Assembly: GCA_948146395.1 (NCBI GenBank)
Contig: OX411549.1
Location: forward strand, 33,192,693 to 33,256,692
Length of the DNA stretch: 64,000 nt
Reading direction: 5' to 3'
Source: Fragum whitleyi
Taxonomy: Eukaryota; Mollusca; Bivalvia; Cardiida; Cardiidae
Within the stretch, counting starts at the first letter, position 1, and every line of letters begins with the position of its first letter. This document shows positions 23,007-37,100 of this stretch, piece after piece. A program made the position numbers and the translations under genes. Under the pieces are notes generated by a model. That model was not told the origin of the DNA. It did no database searches and saw nothing but the letters and a program-made list of their open reading frames with translations.

Positions 23007-23649
23007 AACAGGATGTCAAAGACAATTTTTCTGAACCCCTTTTTTCGCTGTTTTTGTAACCCTGAAATGATTAATCTAGCAAATAATTTGCACAAAGAAA
23101 ACAAAAGGTCAAAAATTTAATCAAGAAATTTTAAAATAAACAAAGTCTATCACCAGAAAATGATATAAATAATCATAGCCATTTTATTTCATTAATATTT
23201 TCATGTTCTATTGATAGGACTTTCTTCCCGTAAGGACTTTCTTTCCGTAAAGGCAATTTTTGACTGAAAACTTGAATTCCAGTGTTTTAAAATAGTGTTT
23301 AATGCCAGTCATTGGTTTACTATATTTGTAACAAATTGTAATATACCAATATTATTAATTTACTTACATGTAATAACTAAATTTCACTAATGAAATTAAT
23401 GTATCACTATATTTTCTTATATAGCAGCACGAGTAGGAATTTCAAGAATTTTCAAGCCCTGTCTAAGACAATATTTATTCTCAATTTCACACATAACGGC
23501 ATTAACTCCAACATGAAAACTCCAAGGAAATGGTTTCCTGTTTTGTATGTGTAAAGTGCAAAGCAGGTTACCATTGCAAAGATTTGTGAACGTTTTTATT
23601 TCCTGAATGCTGGACTGGGATACAAAAACATCCTAAAATTGATTTCAGA

Positions 23650-24010
23650 CTAGAAATGTGTCACTGTTAGACACCTATGCCACTGTAAATACTTGATTTT
23701 TACCCCTGACCTATTAGATTTTTAGCTGGGTCCTTGACCTTGGGCATATCCTGACATTCTATTTGCATGACACTAGAACTCAAAGCAGGGGAACAACTTG
23801 ATGGCTCAGTGTGAAACAGTTGTAACTGCCTATATGTTACAACTGTTTCAGGCTGAGCCATCAAACTGTGGTAAGTTATTTTGAAATTCATCAATAATTA
23901 CTCACGACAAGAATGGGACATACATACACACACAATACTCAACCAAAAACACACTCACACAGGTGAAACTTTATATGCCCATCATTATTTCATGGCGGGT
24001 GCTTAAAAAT
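23650..24010. mobile_element. Family G element, short copy
   Basis: Starts GAAATGTGTCACTGTTAGAC and shares CCTTGGGCA, TTTGCATG-CACTAG, TTATTTTGAAATTCATC and the CACACACA tail with 27180-29030. Its middle is a hairpin, GATGGCTCAG...CTGAGCCATC (23800-23867), where the other copy has a 22-bp array. Confidence 0.65.
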
Positions 24011-24473
24011 TGTGTTTAAAACATAGTAAACAGAGAGATACATGTTTGAAGATTTTCATCTGCAAGACATTTAGGCAATGTCAAAATTCATGGCATGTTA
24101 TCTTCTTGGAGTACATACTAGCCTTACTGTACAGTTTTTACTAAATAATTTCCTTAAATGTGATATGTTAAAGCAACAGAAGACTAAACAAAGACAAAAA
24201 GTAAATAGCATAATAAATATAAAGTAAGTTACAACATCAAAACCTGGTCTATAAAAGATCATTAAATGCAAGAAATTCTCTTTAAAACTGCTTTTTTTAT
24301 TTTGATAAAACAAGATATGTGAGGTAGGTGACCTGAGTACACAACAAATTAAATATTATGCATACCTGTGGAAAGTTTTGAAAACATTGTGTAAAAATAA
24401 AAAAAAAAATCGCAAATCAAAATTTCTCTGCACTCTTCGTTCTTACCCTCTTATCTATAGAGTTATTTATCTA

Positions 24474-24479
24474 TTTATT
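24474..24479 (-). promoter_or_regulatory. Candidate polyadenylation signal of the macro-TIR gene
   Basis: AATAAA on the - strand about 250 bases after the stop codon. No transcript evidence. Confidence 0.35.
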
Positions 24480-24727
24480 GTTTCTCTTAGATCATTTTTT
24501 GATAGTTAAACTTTTCCCCCGCTATTCACGATATATTTCTGATGTACATAAAGTTTTGGCAGACAGAATAGCCTGAAAGTAGCCTACACATATGTGCAGG
24601 CTAATCTTAGTCTACACTGCAACCTTTCTATTTGATTATTATGGGATTAACTTAAGTCAAACTTCAAGAAATATCCGGAAAATTGGCAATTTGTTTGAAA
24701 CAAAATTCAATTTCAGCATGATAAGGC

Positions 24728-25162
24728 TTAAATCAAAATACAAGATCTACTTGTCCCCTTCGGATTTTGTTTATACCTGTTCTCATCCTTTTCCTTTGCA
24801 TTTAAAGTTTCATCTTTCTGTGATGTAATATCTAATTGTTCTGAGCTCTCCATTACCAGCTGATTAGCACTTCCTGATGTTTCCTCATTGTTGTTGCTAG
24901 ATGATTGTCTTCCAGAATTAAAAGTGTTTGAAGGCTTGGTACCTGTAATTTCTGAATTCTCTGCTTTTCCTACCTTACCCTCAGTTGATATTGTAACTTC
25001 ATCCTTTCCCTGATTTTTTTCTGTGTTTGATTCATTCCCATTACTTTCCTCCTGTGACCTAACTCCATTCCCATTTGTTGTTTTGGATTCCTGGCTCTTT
25101 AGACTAGTGGAATCAGTCCTCATTGAAATGGAATGTGATGTTTTTGAGTATTCAACTTGTTT
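24728..25162 (-). CDS. Macro-TIR exon 14: low-complexity tail and CaaX box
   Basis: Acceptor TATTATCAACAG. Encodes KQVEYSKTSHSISMRTDSTS, a long Ser/Asn/Glu/Lys-rich region without predicted fold, and the basic end NPKGTSRSCILI with TAA. C-I-L-I fits CaaX with Ile last, usually read by geranylgeranyltransferase I. 145 codons including stop. Confidence 0.82.
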   Translation of the reverse strand, partial: KQVEYSKTSHSISMRTDSTSLKSQESKTTNGNGVRSQEESNGNESNTEKNQGKDEVTISTEGKVGKAENSEITGTKPSNTFNSGRQSSSNNNEETSGSANQLVMESSEQLDITSQKDETLNAKEKDENRYKQNPKGTSRSCILI

Positions 25163-28100
25163 CTGTTGATAATATAAATTGAGTCAACAATCTTTGAAAT
25201 AATTTGGGCCTGTGTGTGACATTTCCACTAGTTTCAGAATGTGCCCCAAGCAAAGGCTTTGGCCAGCCTGTGCATCCACACAGTCAGACCCTTCATTATG
25301 CACTTCGAAAAAAGATAGTTCTCAAGGCATCTTTAGACAGTCCTGCCCTGCGTTCAGGATGACAATTGTACATCCCTTTGCACATACACTTGCATGCAAA
25401 GCAGGTGATATTTGGCAAACTGTTTGCAACCCCTTGTCATCCTGAATGCAAGACTGATAATTGTACACGCAGCTAAATGTTTGTACTTCATGCACATTTA
25501 AAATTGTTGGAAATGTCCTGTACAGAATCATATGATAGGGTTAACTCACGTTTTTGAGGGCTTTAACATTTGCAGAGACCCCAAAAATGGTTAATGCTCG
25601 AGTGCAAAGCAAGAGGGCGTTAAAGCATTTTGAAGGGCTCTGCAAATGTTGATGACCTTAAACGTGAAATGACGCTATTTTAGCATAAAAGGAAAAACTA
25701 TAGTATTTATTCAAACAGAGAGTGCAAAATTATTTATAGGAAGTCCTTTAACCCACGAAATTTTCAAGATAAATTGATTAATTCATTTCACTGACACTTT
25801 TGTTTATACTGATGTTGCTTTGTATATTTGTAGCATCACAAAATTTAATCTGGGAATAAGATCAACATCTTTATTTATGCTCCATATTAATTTTCGACAT
25901 AGAAATGTATAAATCATATAGGCCCAGACAGAGGGTATTAACAGTAATTAAAAAAAAAACGCAGGCGTTACTAATTAATCCAGGTTTTCTCCCGTTAACG
26001 TCGGGGTTTTGTCCATTTTGTCTAGGTTTTGTCCATTAACATATGTCTATAACAACTAAATACGTACATTTCATTGCCAAAATGGATGTAAATCTTTCAA
26101 TTTTATTTCTGTAACATGTTGTCAGCTTCTGAGTTACTCCAAATTTCCGGTAAGACTTAAGCCAATTTTGTGATAATGAATTAATTTCATTTCCACTTTG
26201 TAGTGTCCATGAATAAATTTTGATGGAGGAGGAGTTAGAAGCAGATAGTATAGGCTAAGATCAGAAAATGCAAAAGGTAAAATCTGAGGGCATATTAATC
26301 AGACTTTATTGATGGACACATCAACACAAAAATGAAATTATACCCATTCTAACACAACCACAATTCTAAAATAAGTTTCTAAATTTCTTGTATAATTAAT
26401 AGAATAATTACCTCAGCTTTGTTTGTTGAAATAGTTTTGCCAGTGACTTCCATCTGCACAGATATTAAATTCAGCAACATAGGTTTGTGTATAATTGTGG
26501 TATCGCTGAAATCAAACAAGACATTGCTCAGCTGAGTAAGAAGCCTTACACCAATTGATTACAGTGAAACCTTTTTTAACCACAACCTGTATACAGCAAA
26601 CAATCTGTATTAAGCAAGCACCAAATGAGTTCAAAACGAAAAAAAAAATGTACAAAAAATCACCTGTATTAAGCAAGTACCTATCTTAAGCTAGCATTTT
26701 CAAATGTCCCTTGGGCGATTGCTTCAAACAGTCCAGCATTTAGGATGACAATAATGGCAAACTGTTAGCAAATTATACCCCACTTTGTTTGCAACCACAA
26801 AAGCAAAGTGATGCGTAATTTGCAAACAGTTTGCCACATTTTGTCATTCTAAACAAAGGGTAGGTTTGACTGTACACTCTTAGGAATAATAGAAGTCTGC
26901 AACTGTGCATAGCTGAAGGCAAGCCTCCAAATTTATAGCTTATACTCTATGTTGTTGGTACTCATTGGAATCGTCTTGTCAAGACAATTCAAGTGAGTAC
27001 CCACACCATAGTGTTTCATTGGGGAATAAAGATTTTAGACTGGTTTTACCCCCACTTAATCTATAACTCTGATAATGGCCATTATTTTGTCTCAGTTTTT
27101 GCATTAAGTATATACAATTGATAATGGGTTGTTTTTTCTGTAAGTTAAATGTGAGAAATCTTTAATTTCACTAACAACTAGAAATGTGTCAACGACACAT
27201 AAGGCCCCGAAAATACTCAATTATTACCCTTGACCCATTTGACCTTTGGGAATGACCTTAACCTTGGGCAAAACTGGACAAACTCTTTGCATGGCACTAG
27301 TACTCACCCTGGGAAACAACTGTGCTCACCCAGGGAAACAACTATGCTCACCCAGGGAAACAGCTGTGCTCACCCAGGGAAACAACTGTGCTCATCCAGG
27401 AAAACAACTATGCTCACCAAGGAAAACAACTGTGCTCACCAAGGAAAACAACTGTGCTCACCCAGGAAAACAACTATGCTCACCCAGGAAAACAACTGTG
27501 CTCACCCAGGGAAACAACTGAGCTCACCCAGGGAAACAACTATGCTTACCCAGAAAAACAACTGTGCTCACCCAGGAAAACAAGAGGGCCATGATGGCCC
27601 TTAATCGCTCACCTGAATGAACTGTCAAAAATTATTAAAAATAGGTTTAGAAAAAGGATGATGAATTCTGAACAAATTTCCAGTTGATCAGGCAAAAAAT
27701 GTGGCCTCTAGTGTGCATACAAGATTATTATTCTAAGATGAAAGCCTATGACCTAGTTTTTGACCCCACTTGATCCAATTTCAAACTCATTCGAGATTTT
27801 ATCAAGACAAGCATTCTGACCATATTTCAGGTTGATTGGGTAAAAAATGTGGCCTCTAGAGTGCATACAAGGTTTTTCTAAATTTTGACCCAATGACCTA
27901 GTTATTGACCCAACTTGACCCAATTCCTAACTTGTCCAAGATTTTAATTAGACAATAATTCTGACCTTATTCAGGTTGATAGGGCAAAAAAAGTTGCCTC
28001 TAAAATGCATACAAAGTTTCTCTTGACCCTGTGACCTATTTTTTGACCCCAGTTGACTCTATTTTGAACTCTTCAGAGATTTCATCAAGACAATCATTCT

Positions 28101-31100
28101 GACCAAATTGAAAGTTGATCAGGCAAAAAATATGGTCTCTAGAGTCAAACAAGGTTTTTCTTAGATTTAACCCCGTGACCAAGTTTTTAACCCCAGTTGA
28201 CCCAAATTCTAAGTCGTCCCAGATTTCATCAAGACAATCATTCTGACCAAATTTCAGGTTGATTGGGCAAAAAATGTAGCCTCTAAAGTGCATACAGGGT
28301 TTTTCTAAGATTTGATCCCAAGACCTAGTTTTTGACCCCAGTTGACCCAAATTGGAGCTTGTCTAAGATTTCATCAAGACAATCATTCTGGCTAAATTTC
28401 AGGTTGATCAGACAAAAAATGTGGCCTCTAGAGTGTATACAAGGTTTTTCTGAGATTTGACCCTGTGACCTAGTTTTTGACCCCAGTTGACCCAATTTTG
28501 AACTCATCCGAGATTTTATCAAGACAATCATTATGACCAAATTTCCGGTAAATCTGTCCAAAAATGTGGCCTCTAGAGTGCATACAAGGTTTTTCTTAGA
28601 TTTGACCTCGTGACCTAGTTTTTGACCCAAGTTGATCCAAATTCAAACTTGTCCAAGTTTTTATCAAGACAGCATTTTGACCAAATTTCAGGTTGATTGG
28701 GCAAAAAATGTGGCCATTAGAGTGCATACAAGGTAAATGTTGATTGACGGACGACGGACATCCACCTACCCACGAAAGCTCACCTTGAGCACTAACAACT
28801 GTGCTCACCCAGGGAAACAACTGTGCTCACCCAGGGAAACAACTGTGCTCACCCAGGGAAACAACTGTGCTTAGTTATTTTGAAATTCATCCTTAAATGA
28901 ATAGGTTATGTTACCATAAAGAACAGGACACACACACACATACACCCACACAGGCTCACATACATGTACTAACAGAGGTATAACTCTATGTATGTATGCA
29001 TTCACACTTCATAACAGGCGTATAACAAAAGCTATACATGTAATTACAAAATTGTGACTTGTCATGCAAAAAGAGACCATCTGGGATCTGTGTAAAACAA
29101 ATATTTGAAAAAGAGATGGGGTCCAGCAAAGGTGAACCATAGGTCGCATTTCAAAAATTCTAGGACTGGAAGGTAGACTAATCATTCTAGATCCAGAAAA
29201 TAAGCACATTGCAAAAAGTTTTGATCCTAGTCAGTCTGCGCAATTCCCGCAGACTGACTAGGGTGGACACTATACGCACAGATGGTCCCTTTTCAAAAGA
29301 CTGGTCACAATTGAATCAACAACTCATGAAAATTCAAGTTTTATATAGACCCAATGAAAGATTAAAGGATCTTAAACTGAAAATTATCATCTAAACACTT
29401 ACCGTAATTTCAGTAATATTTCCGTGACATCATCTGTAGCCTTCGTCAGAGCAAAAAAATCTGAATGACTGCAAGTTTGATAATTTGAATTGCCAGAGAC
29501 CTTGTTCCCGGCAACCACTGTCTTCCAATTGTTCTCTCCTTTTGCATTACCAAGATATTCTTTTTCATAATTCTTCCAAATGGAGTCGGTTGTTGAAACA
29601 TCATATGGTAATATCCTTGGGAAAAAAGGGCCAACATCTTTCAAGGGCTTTGTTTTAACGAGGTAGAGAATTTTTGTATCACATGATCTTTGTCGTGTTA
29701 GCCCAAGATGAAGTTCGTGCATATGTGATTCTGTAATAAGGTATTCCTTTGACACAAACACTACAATTATATTAGCTTTGTCAAGTGCTGCCATTCTTTC
29801 TAGAGTAGCATGCATGTCTTTATGAATCGTCACATTTGGACATTTCAATTCAACTAGGCTACAGAATACACTGGCCAGGCTGCTAGAGTCATTGCTGAAA
29901 CTCACCGCCACCTCAAGACGACCTGCATTCTGTGTGTGAGAAATGAGATAAATGATCCTACCATAAAAACCTGAAGACTTTAGATACCTCGATCAATTAA
30001 TCTCCAATTATTATTTACAAGGGTGTGATCAAGACATTTTGTTCATTATATTTTTTTCATTTGGAATTTATGCCCCTTTGAACAATCTTTCAGTTATGTC
30101 CTGGCAGCTGGAGCACCTAACAATGGATTTCTGGTATTTCATACACCAGTTCTACCATTACATCCTTTCCTAGACTCCAGCTGCTATCCCACATTGGACT
30201 ATGGTGATCAACCCATTGGTTAAAGACAAATAGTTGGAAAGGATGAGTTCCGCTGTCACCTTTAAGTTGGAGTGAAACGGTCACAGAATTTGTGTTGTAC
30301 TTGTTATATGTCTCCCTCTTTGTAAAAAAAAATGTACTTTACTTGCCTTGTCAGGAATAGAACAAGGGGACTTTTAATGATAGTCTCGCATACTACCACT
30401 GCGCTATGATGGCAGTGAGTTCATCTTAACTTTTGATGGTGACCAAATGATGATGAGACAACAGCTAACATTCTAAACCTCGATCAAACTCCTTGAGGAG
30501 CAGTCTCATCTGGGTCAACAATTCTTGTGAAGACCTAGGGTCCGTTTAACTAACTTCTGACAAAAAATTAATTGTAAGTCAAAATCAAAAATTATGTGTG
30601 GTGTTTTCATTCATTGTTTGATTCTGCCATGCAATATCTCATTGGAATTGTCTTTATAAGATAATTCCTATGAGATTCTGCATGGCAGAATGCCCCATTT
30701 AGTTACTACCGTAGAAGTAACTTTAATTTTTTGACTTACACAAAAAATGATTGTAAGATGTTTTGTAAAACGGACCTGTGTTGTCAAAATAATTAAGGGA
30801 AATACATTTACTATTGTTCTTAGATCATCAATGCTCATTTCTTAATTAATGAAGCTATTATATCATTTTTTCATATCTTACTTATCAAAGAGATTCTTGA
30901 TAATTATCAAATAACAATATTTAACAAGAGCTGCCCCAACATGTGCAAACACAAGGCTGAAGGTCCTGGATAGTTAAAAAAATCTAAGTCAAAAAGAAGC
31001 AGAACTCTTACTAAAATGCTTTTGACAGTCTGAATAGCTCATGTAATGGTGAACACACATGCCACGTTTCAAGAAGATATTCTCAATAACAATATAGATA

Positions 31101-34100
31101 TCACCAAGGTTAAAGTTGGCATGCAAACACTTAGGCTGACAGCAAAATCTTCACCAAAAGCAATAGGAAAGATACCATGCATGGTGATGACTATACCCAA
31201 GGTTTTCAACCAAAACATCCAAGTTGAAGATGGTGCTCAGGTGTTTTTTTTTTTTTTTTTTCTTTTTTATCCATAGGTCTGATATAGCAATTATGCTCTT
31301 TTAACTAAGTGAAAAACAATTTATATGTTACCAGATCTATCGCAAAGTGGACTAATACCCCCTACTGATGCTTTGTCCCAGTTATGTAAGCTGTTTTTAG
31401 ACAAAGTTTAATTGCCACCTTGACCTTTGACCTTCATGACCCCAAAACAATCGGACACCTCTTTTGGTCATGGGCAACAATTTTTCAAAATATCATGATT
31501 CTAGGTCACTTTGCTGGCAACAAAAAAGGACTACAGTCAGATGGACAGATGGGTGGATAAATGGATAGACAGGTTGAAACCAATTTACCACTTTCTACTC
31601 CATAGTCAGTGGGTATAACAACCACCCAGTAAGGGAAAATAATGTACAGTAGTGGATTAACTTAGTACAAACCATTTTCTCAGCTGCCTTCATAATATCT
31701 AGTGGTTTGGTTCTCTGAAACTCTTTCTTGCCTTTGTTAACTGTATGTAATTTGTATTCACTTTCAATCTTTGAAGTTCTGTGTTTACTCAGGAGTTTCT
31801 CCATAACTGTTTCTTCCTGAAAAATTGAGTGTACCATATTTACTCTAAGATTTTGGACTCCAAAATCTGACTATTATTATTCATTCTTTAATGCTGAACA
31901 GTTCATTATTGAGAACAACGGTAGATTATTGTTCGATAAACTCATTGCCTTCCCAGAGATGTTATCACAAACTTGTGCCCCACCCTTGTTTATTTCACCC
32001 TATTTGACAAAATCTAATCAGAGGCTGACTAGAGAGGTCATACTGAACACTGGAAAACAATCAGGTGCAAAATGATGCGCTTTTAGAAAATTTGTCCTTG
32101 AATTTTCAAAATTTTGTCTTACTTTTAAGAAATAGATAAAACCTTTAAAATTGATTGATATATTATTCCATTAACTACAAAAGCTATTTTGTTCCATAAT
32201 GGCCCCGCCTTTCTTGGAAAAATAGATTTTGTTGTTCACTCAATGAAGTATGAATCAATCTTACACCAAAACAAATGATTATCTTCTATTAAATTCTTAG
32301 AGATTGGAATCAAAACATGTTTATTCCTTTAAGATAGTGGACCATAATAGTTTCGCAACATTTCAGAAAACATGAACTTTCACAATGTTGACTGAGGTTT
32401 CCTAATACCTCGATCAACACTGTTAAAGTTCATTACTTCCAAAATGTTGCGGAACTATTACGGGTCCACTACCTTAAGTGAGGATTAGTGTTAGGCAAAT
32501 ATTTCAGACTCTGATCAACTATTCCTTGTCAGACATTTAACTTTAAACTTAGAAATTTGACCATTTATGCTTCAAGTATCAGAATTAACTCAAGCTGAAC
32601 CCAGAATTACTTGTTTTACCAGGTTGTACAGACAAAGATCAGCCCACACATATGTGCTGTCTGAACTTAATTTCACCACTCTTTTGTCCCCTTTCAAAGC
32701 AGAGTTGCTTATGAAATAAATTTTAAACAGAAATATTGGCTCACACTCTTAGATTCAAGTGCTTTGATTTTAATAAAGTTCATTTCTGAAGAAACTAGAG
32801 CTGTCACAAAGCAGACTAATACCCCCCACCAGCGCTTTATCAATTGAACAAAGGCTGACTGTGACCTTGACCTTTGACCTATATGAACCCAAAACAATAG
32901 GGCACTTCCTTTGGTCATAAGCAGCATTTGTTTGAAGTTTCATGATTCTAGGTGGCTTTTTTCTTGAGCTAGAGTCCGGAAACAAAAAGGTCTGTGGACA
33001 TATAGACAGTATGGATAGATGGACAGACAGACAGACATGGCAAAACCAATATTACTCCCTCTGCTTCATAGGTAGGGGGTATATAAAAAATCTACTTGAT
33101 CAGTTAGTGAACTAATGTATATGTGATCCATTACAAGAAAGACGACTGTGAACAGTAAAAATAAATGTTTGAAGATTGGGTCCATTCCTATACAGAATGG
33201 TAGAATAATCTGAATCATTCTAGATTCAGAAAATCAACAAAATGTGTAAATTTTCATCCCTGCAATGTTACTGGGTTTGACACTTTTAACATTTCCAAAA
33301 TGGTCCCTTTTTGCATGAAAGGTCAAATATTCATTCAGACATACCTCCAATCTGTCATCTGTGCTTTTGCTGAAAAAAAAAAGGTATATATCGATGAAAA
33401 ATATCGATATTTTTAAATATATATAGTCAAGAATGTTGTTAAATTTACAATCTGAATGACATTTGAATGATTTTGGAAAGAAATTGAATGTGTGTGGAAG
33501 GTGAGTTTTGAATGAAATTAAAGGGAGGTAATCTAATATTGCTTATTTTTGTTCAAGATGAACAAAATTTTCAATACTTATTACCTCTCTTTAAAAAATT
33601 ATGCACGCAAGTTCTTTAAATAGTTGCCTTTGTCTTCACGAACCTGTCAAATGCTTCTAGAATTCAAAAAAGTCAGTGAAATTGTGGATTAGGTTAGAGA
33701 ATTTCATTTTGAATGTAGTTGTTGATTATATAACTTTTTAGTGAATTTGGGCGTTTTTGAATAGTTTAAGTGAGTGTTTGGAATGAATAAATCGAGAGCT
33801 GAGTGAGCGATTTAAAATGGTTTCGATTGAAAATGGTTTTGATCGAAATGTGAGTTAATTTCATGATATTTTTAACTGTAAGCATTTTATTTACAAGATG
33901 TTATATATTTAAGATCATTTTATAATTGCATCAGAAAGGGATATCAATAGCAATTAATCTTATTTTGATAATTTATTTAAGTTTGTTAAAATTACAAAAC
34001 AACTTTAGTTCACAAAATGGCAAATTCCTATAACTATGTTCAAAGAATAAATATAAACTACCTAAAATTAGAGCTTTCTGCTTTGATATTAGAATGAATA

Positions 34101-37100
34101 TAATTTCATTTTTGGTTGGATGTGTTTGGTAATTATAAAGACATAGAAAAATAGTTAAAAAATAAATGCAAAATAAAAAGATAGTTAACCTAGAAGCCTT
34201 TATCATATGTCCAGGCTTCAAATTATGAAGAAACAATCAATTTGAACTTCTGTGCATTTAAGGCTATACCATGTTTACAAACCTATCGAGAATTTACAAT
34301 TAACATTAAAATTGAACTTTCTGCACTATGATTCTGCCATCCAATTCTTTGTAAGTTTATCAAAATGACAGGTTTATAGTAATAAATACATAGATGAATG
34401 AAAACAAAGTACCTGAATTCTGGCAAAATGTCAGGAAATAAGCTACATTTTGCCATAGTTTCAGGATTTTTCAACCATTTGGTGACCAACTCTGCCACAT
34501 TATGTGCTTGCCCATCAAACTTCCCCACTGCATCCATTATATCTACACCAGAAACTTGAGGTGGTACAAGATCTGAATGTTCAACCCAGATTGGAAGAAA
34601 CTTCATGTTTTTATCCTGTAAAGTAGAATGCATTTGTGACCCATCAAGCGAAAGAGGACCATCTGGGTAATGAGTAAAGTGTCAACCCTTGTCAGACTGC
34701 ACTGACTGTGCAGACTGACTAGGGTTGAAAATTTTTGCACCCTGCCTATTTCCTGAATATAGAAAGAACAATCTACCTTCCTGTGAAAGAATTTTTGAAG
34801 TATGACTTCTGTTTAACCTACACTGGATCAAATCTCTTTATCAATAATTCATTTTACAGAATTCCTTGATGGTCCCTTTGCGTGTGACGGATCACATTAA
34901 TCTTATTCCTCATCTTGCTGAATAAAATCTTTAACAAAATTGTATTAAAATCAAAGTGCTGAAAGCACTAAATAAATATGGAGACAAGAGACAGAGGCAG
35001 TAGTTTGGATTTCAAATTAAAATATTTCACTAGGGCCTGCTCAAACACTATTTCAAGGGTACTCATTGTCTTGTAGAGATAGTTCAAATGAGTACTCATG
35101 ACATAGGGTTCCATTTTGAAATAAAATTTTAGATTGGAGTTACCCCCTCTACCTCTTCTCTAAACACTCTCATTCATCTTTCCAAATGACATGAGTTAAG
35201 ACATGTCAAAGATCCGAGATTTGTAGACAACAAATTTTACTTTTTAGCTGATGTAATTATAAGATTGTTTATCTTTTTGCGAAAAGTCATTTTGAACAAT
35301 GAAGAGATTCCTTGTCACAAGCAATTTCTTTCTTTTCGAACAATACTTTTTCTAGTGTTTTAATCATTTGCAACAAAAAGCAGATTGTTGTGGGAATGGG
35401 TAAATTTTGTTCTTTGATCTAAGGATGGCTTAATTAAAGAGTATCAAATGTACATGTACCAAATGGTGGTGTTGGCATAGGTCACGATGATGACCTTGTG
35501 ATAATCTTCATCCTTGGTCATATGATGATATTGAAGATATCTATTCAACAGATTAAGCATCAAGACTCCGCATTTTTGTAATAGTTATTCCCCTTTTTTA
35601 TCTTTAATTCTTTACATTATCCAGCACTTGTAGCTCGGCTAGGCACCAATAGTCAGTGGGCCTGTAATATCCTTGAAACAATTTGGACCACATGAACTTT
35701 CAAAATGTTAACCAAGGTTTCTTATTGAAAAGCATTAGGAAACCTTGGTAAACATTATTTAAGTTCATTACTCCTAAACTGTTGCAAAATTATTATGGGT
35801 CCACCATCTTAAATAGATATAAACATAAAATTGAAAATGTAAAAAGACCATGAAGACCCTGATTATAGTTTGGTCAAATGTTATGCATAATTATTTAGTA
35901 CTGCCAAAAGAAATTCTTTTAACAGAAAATCAAAGTTTGACTAGATTTTAAGCTATTTTGTGTTTATACTGATGTTTAAAATGATTTTCAAAGTTTCCCT
36001 CATATAACATATAGAGAAATGACCTCTGCCCATAAAATACATATTTTCATCCAATGACAATAATTTTTGGCTGCATGATGGGTCACCCATGGATCATACC
36101 AAAAGAGTTTGATTGATACTATAAATTACATTCTGAGAAAATGATTTTCAAAGTACCCACTATATAACATATTGAGAAATGACCTCCGCCCATAAAATAC
36201 ATATTTTTCATCTGATCACATTAATTTTTTAAAGACTAATAGAGGGTCACTCAAGGATCATTCCAGTGAAATTTGGTTGGTATCAATCAATTACATTCTG
36301 AGAAAATGATTTTCAAAGTTCCCACTATATAACATATTGAGAAATGACCTCTGCTCATAAAATACATAATTTTCATCCAATCACAATAATTTTATGTAGA
36401 CTGATAAAGGGTCACCCAAGGATCATTTATGTAAAATTTAATTGGTATCCATCCAGTAGAATCTGAGAAAACTCACTTTTTTACCATATTTGGAAACTAG
36501 CCACGCCCATTAAATCCATGTTTTTCATTGGATAAAAATTTCTTGAACAACTTTGAAAGAGGGTCACCCAAGGATCATTCCTGTTAAGTTTGGTTTAAAT
36601 CCATCCAGTAGTTTCTGAAGAGAAGATTTTTAAAGACAATTGGACCATGATGGTCCTAGATCGCTCACCTGATTCTTTTTGACCCCTGGGATGTCATAGC
36701 AATTAAATAGGCAGATGTCATATAGAAGATAATAAAAAACCAACTTTCATGAAGTTTGGACAAAAAAAATGGCTGGTCTCTAGAGCATAACATGAGAATA
36801 ATCATTAAGACCCCTTTTCCCTTGATATGGCATGGATCCATCCCATTTTAAATGGGGTTCATCCTTGTGACATGATCAACATTTTGACCAAGTTTCATGA
36901 AGATTGGACCATATTTGTGGCCTCTAGAGCATTAAGAAAATTGTCACATAGGCCCCTTTTCCCTTGATATGGCATGGATCCCTCCCATTTACAAAAGGAT
37001 TAATCCTTGTGACCCTGCCAACATTCTGACCAAGTTTCATGAAGATTGGAACATATTTGTGGCCTCTAGAGCGTTGTGGGGAAGAAAATAGTTAAACTTG

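Larger units (their letters stand above)
27180..29030. mobile_element. Family G element with 22-bp array, interrupted by family B
   Basis: Starts GAAATGTGTCAACGACACAT, then CCTTGGGCAAAACTGG and the 22-bp array. After the family B insertion the array resumes (28797-28868) and ends with TTATTTTGAAATTCATCC and a CACACA tail. Sister copy at 23650-24010. Confidence 0.75.

Noticed and set aside
26412..26453. Exon 13 as a 42-nt exon starting MEVTGK
   Set aside because: Its phase does not fit exon 12; the longer form from 26505 fits both sides and has the better acceptor.
27230..27604. Repeat-protein gene with HPGKQLCSPRETTMLTQ periods
   Set aside because: All three frames are open because the 22-bp unit is not a multiple of three; this is a tandem array, with no splice signals or codon bias.
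28036..28820. Minus-strand ORFs with repeated LKFGQNDCLDEI peptides (also 46089-46470)
   Set aside because: They are translations of family B tandem units; the peptides repeat with the DNA unit and are broken in every copy.
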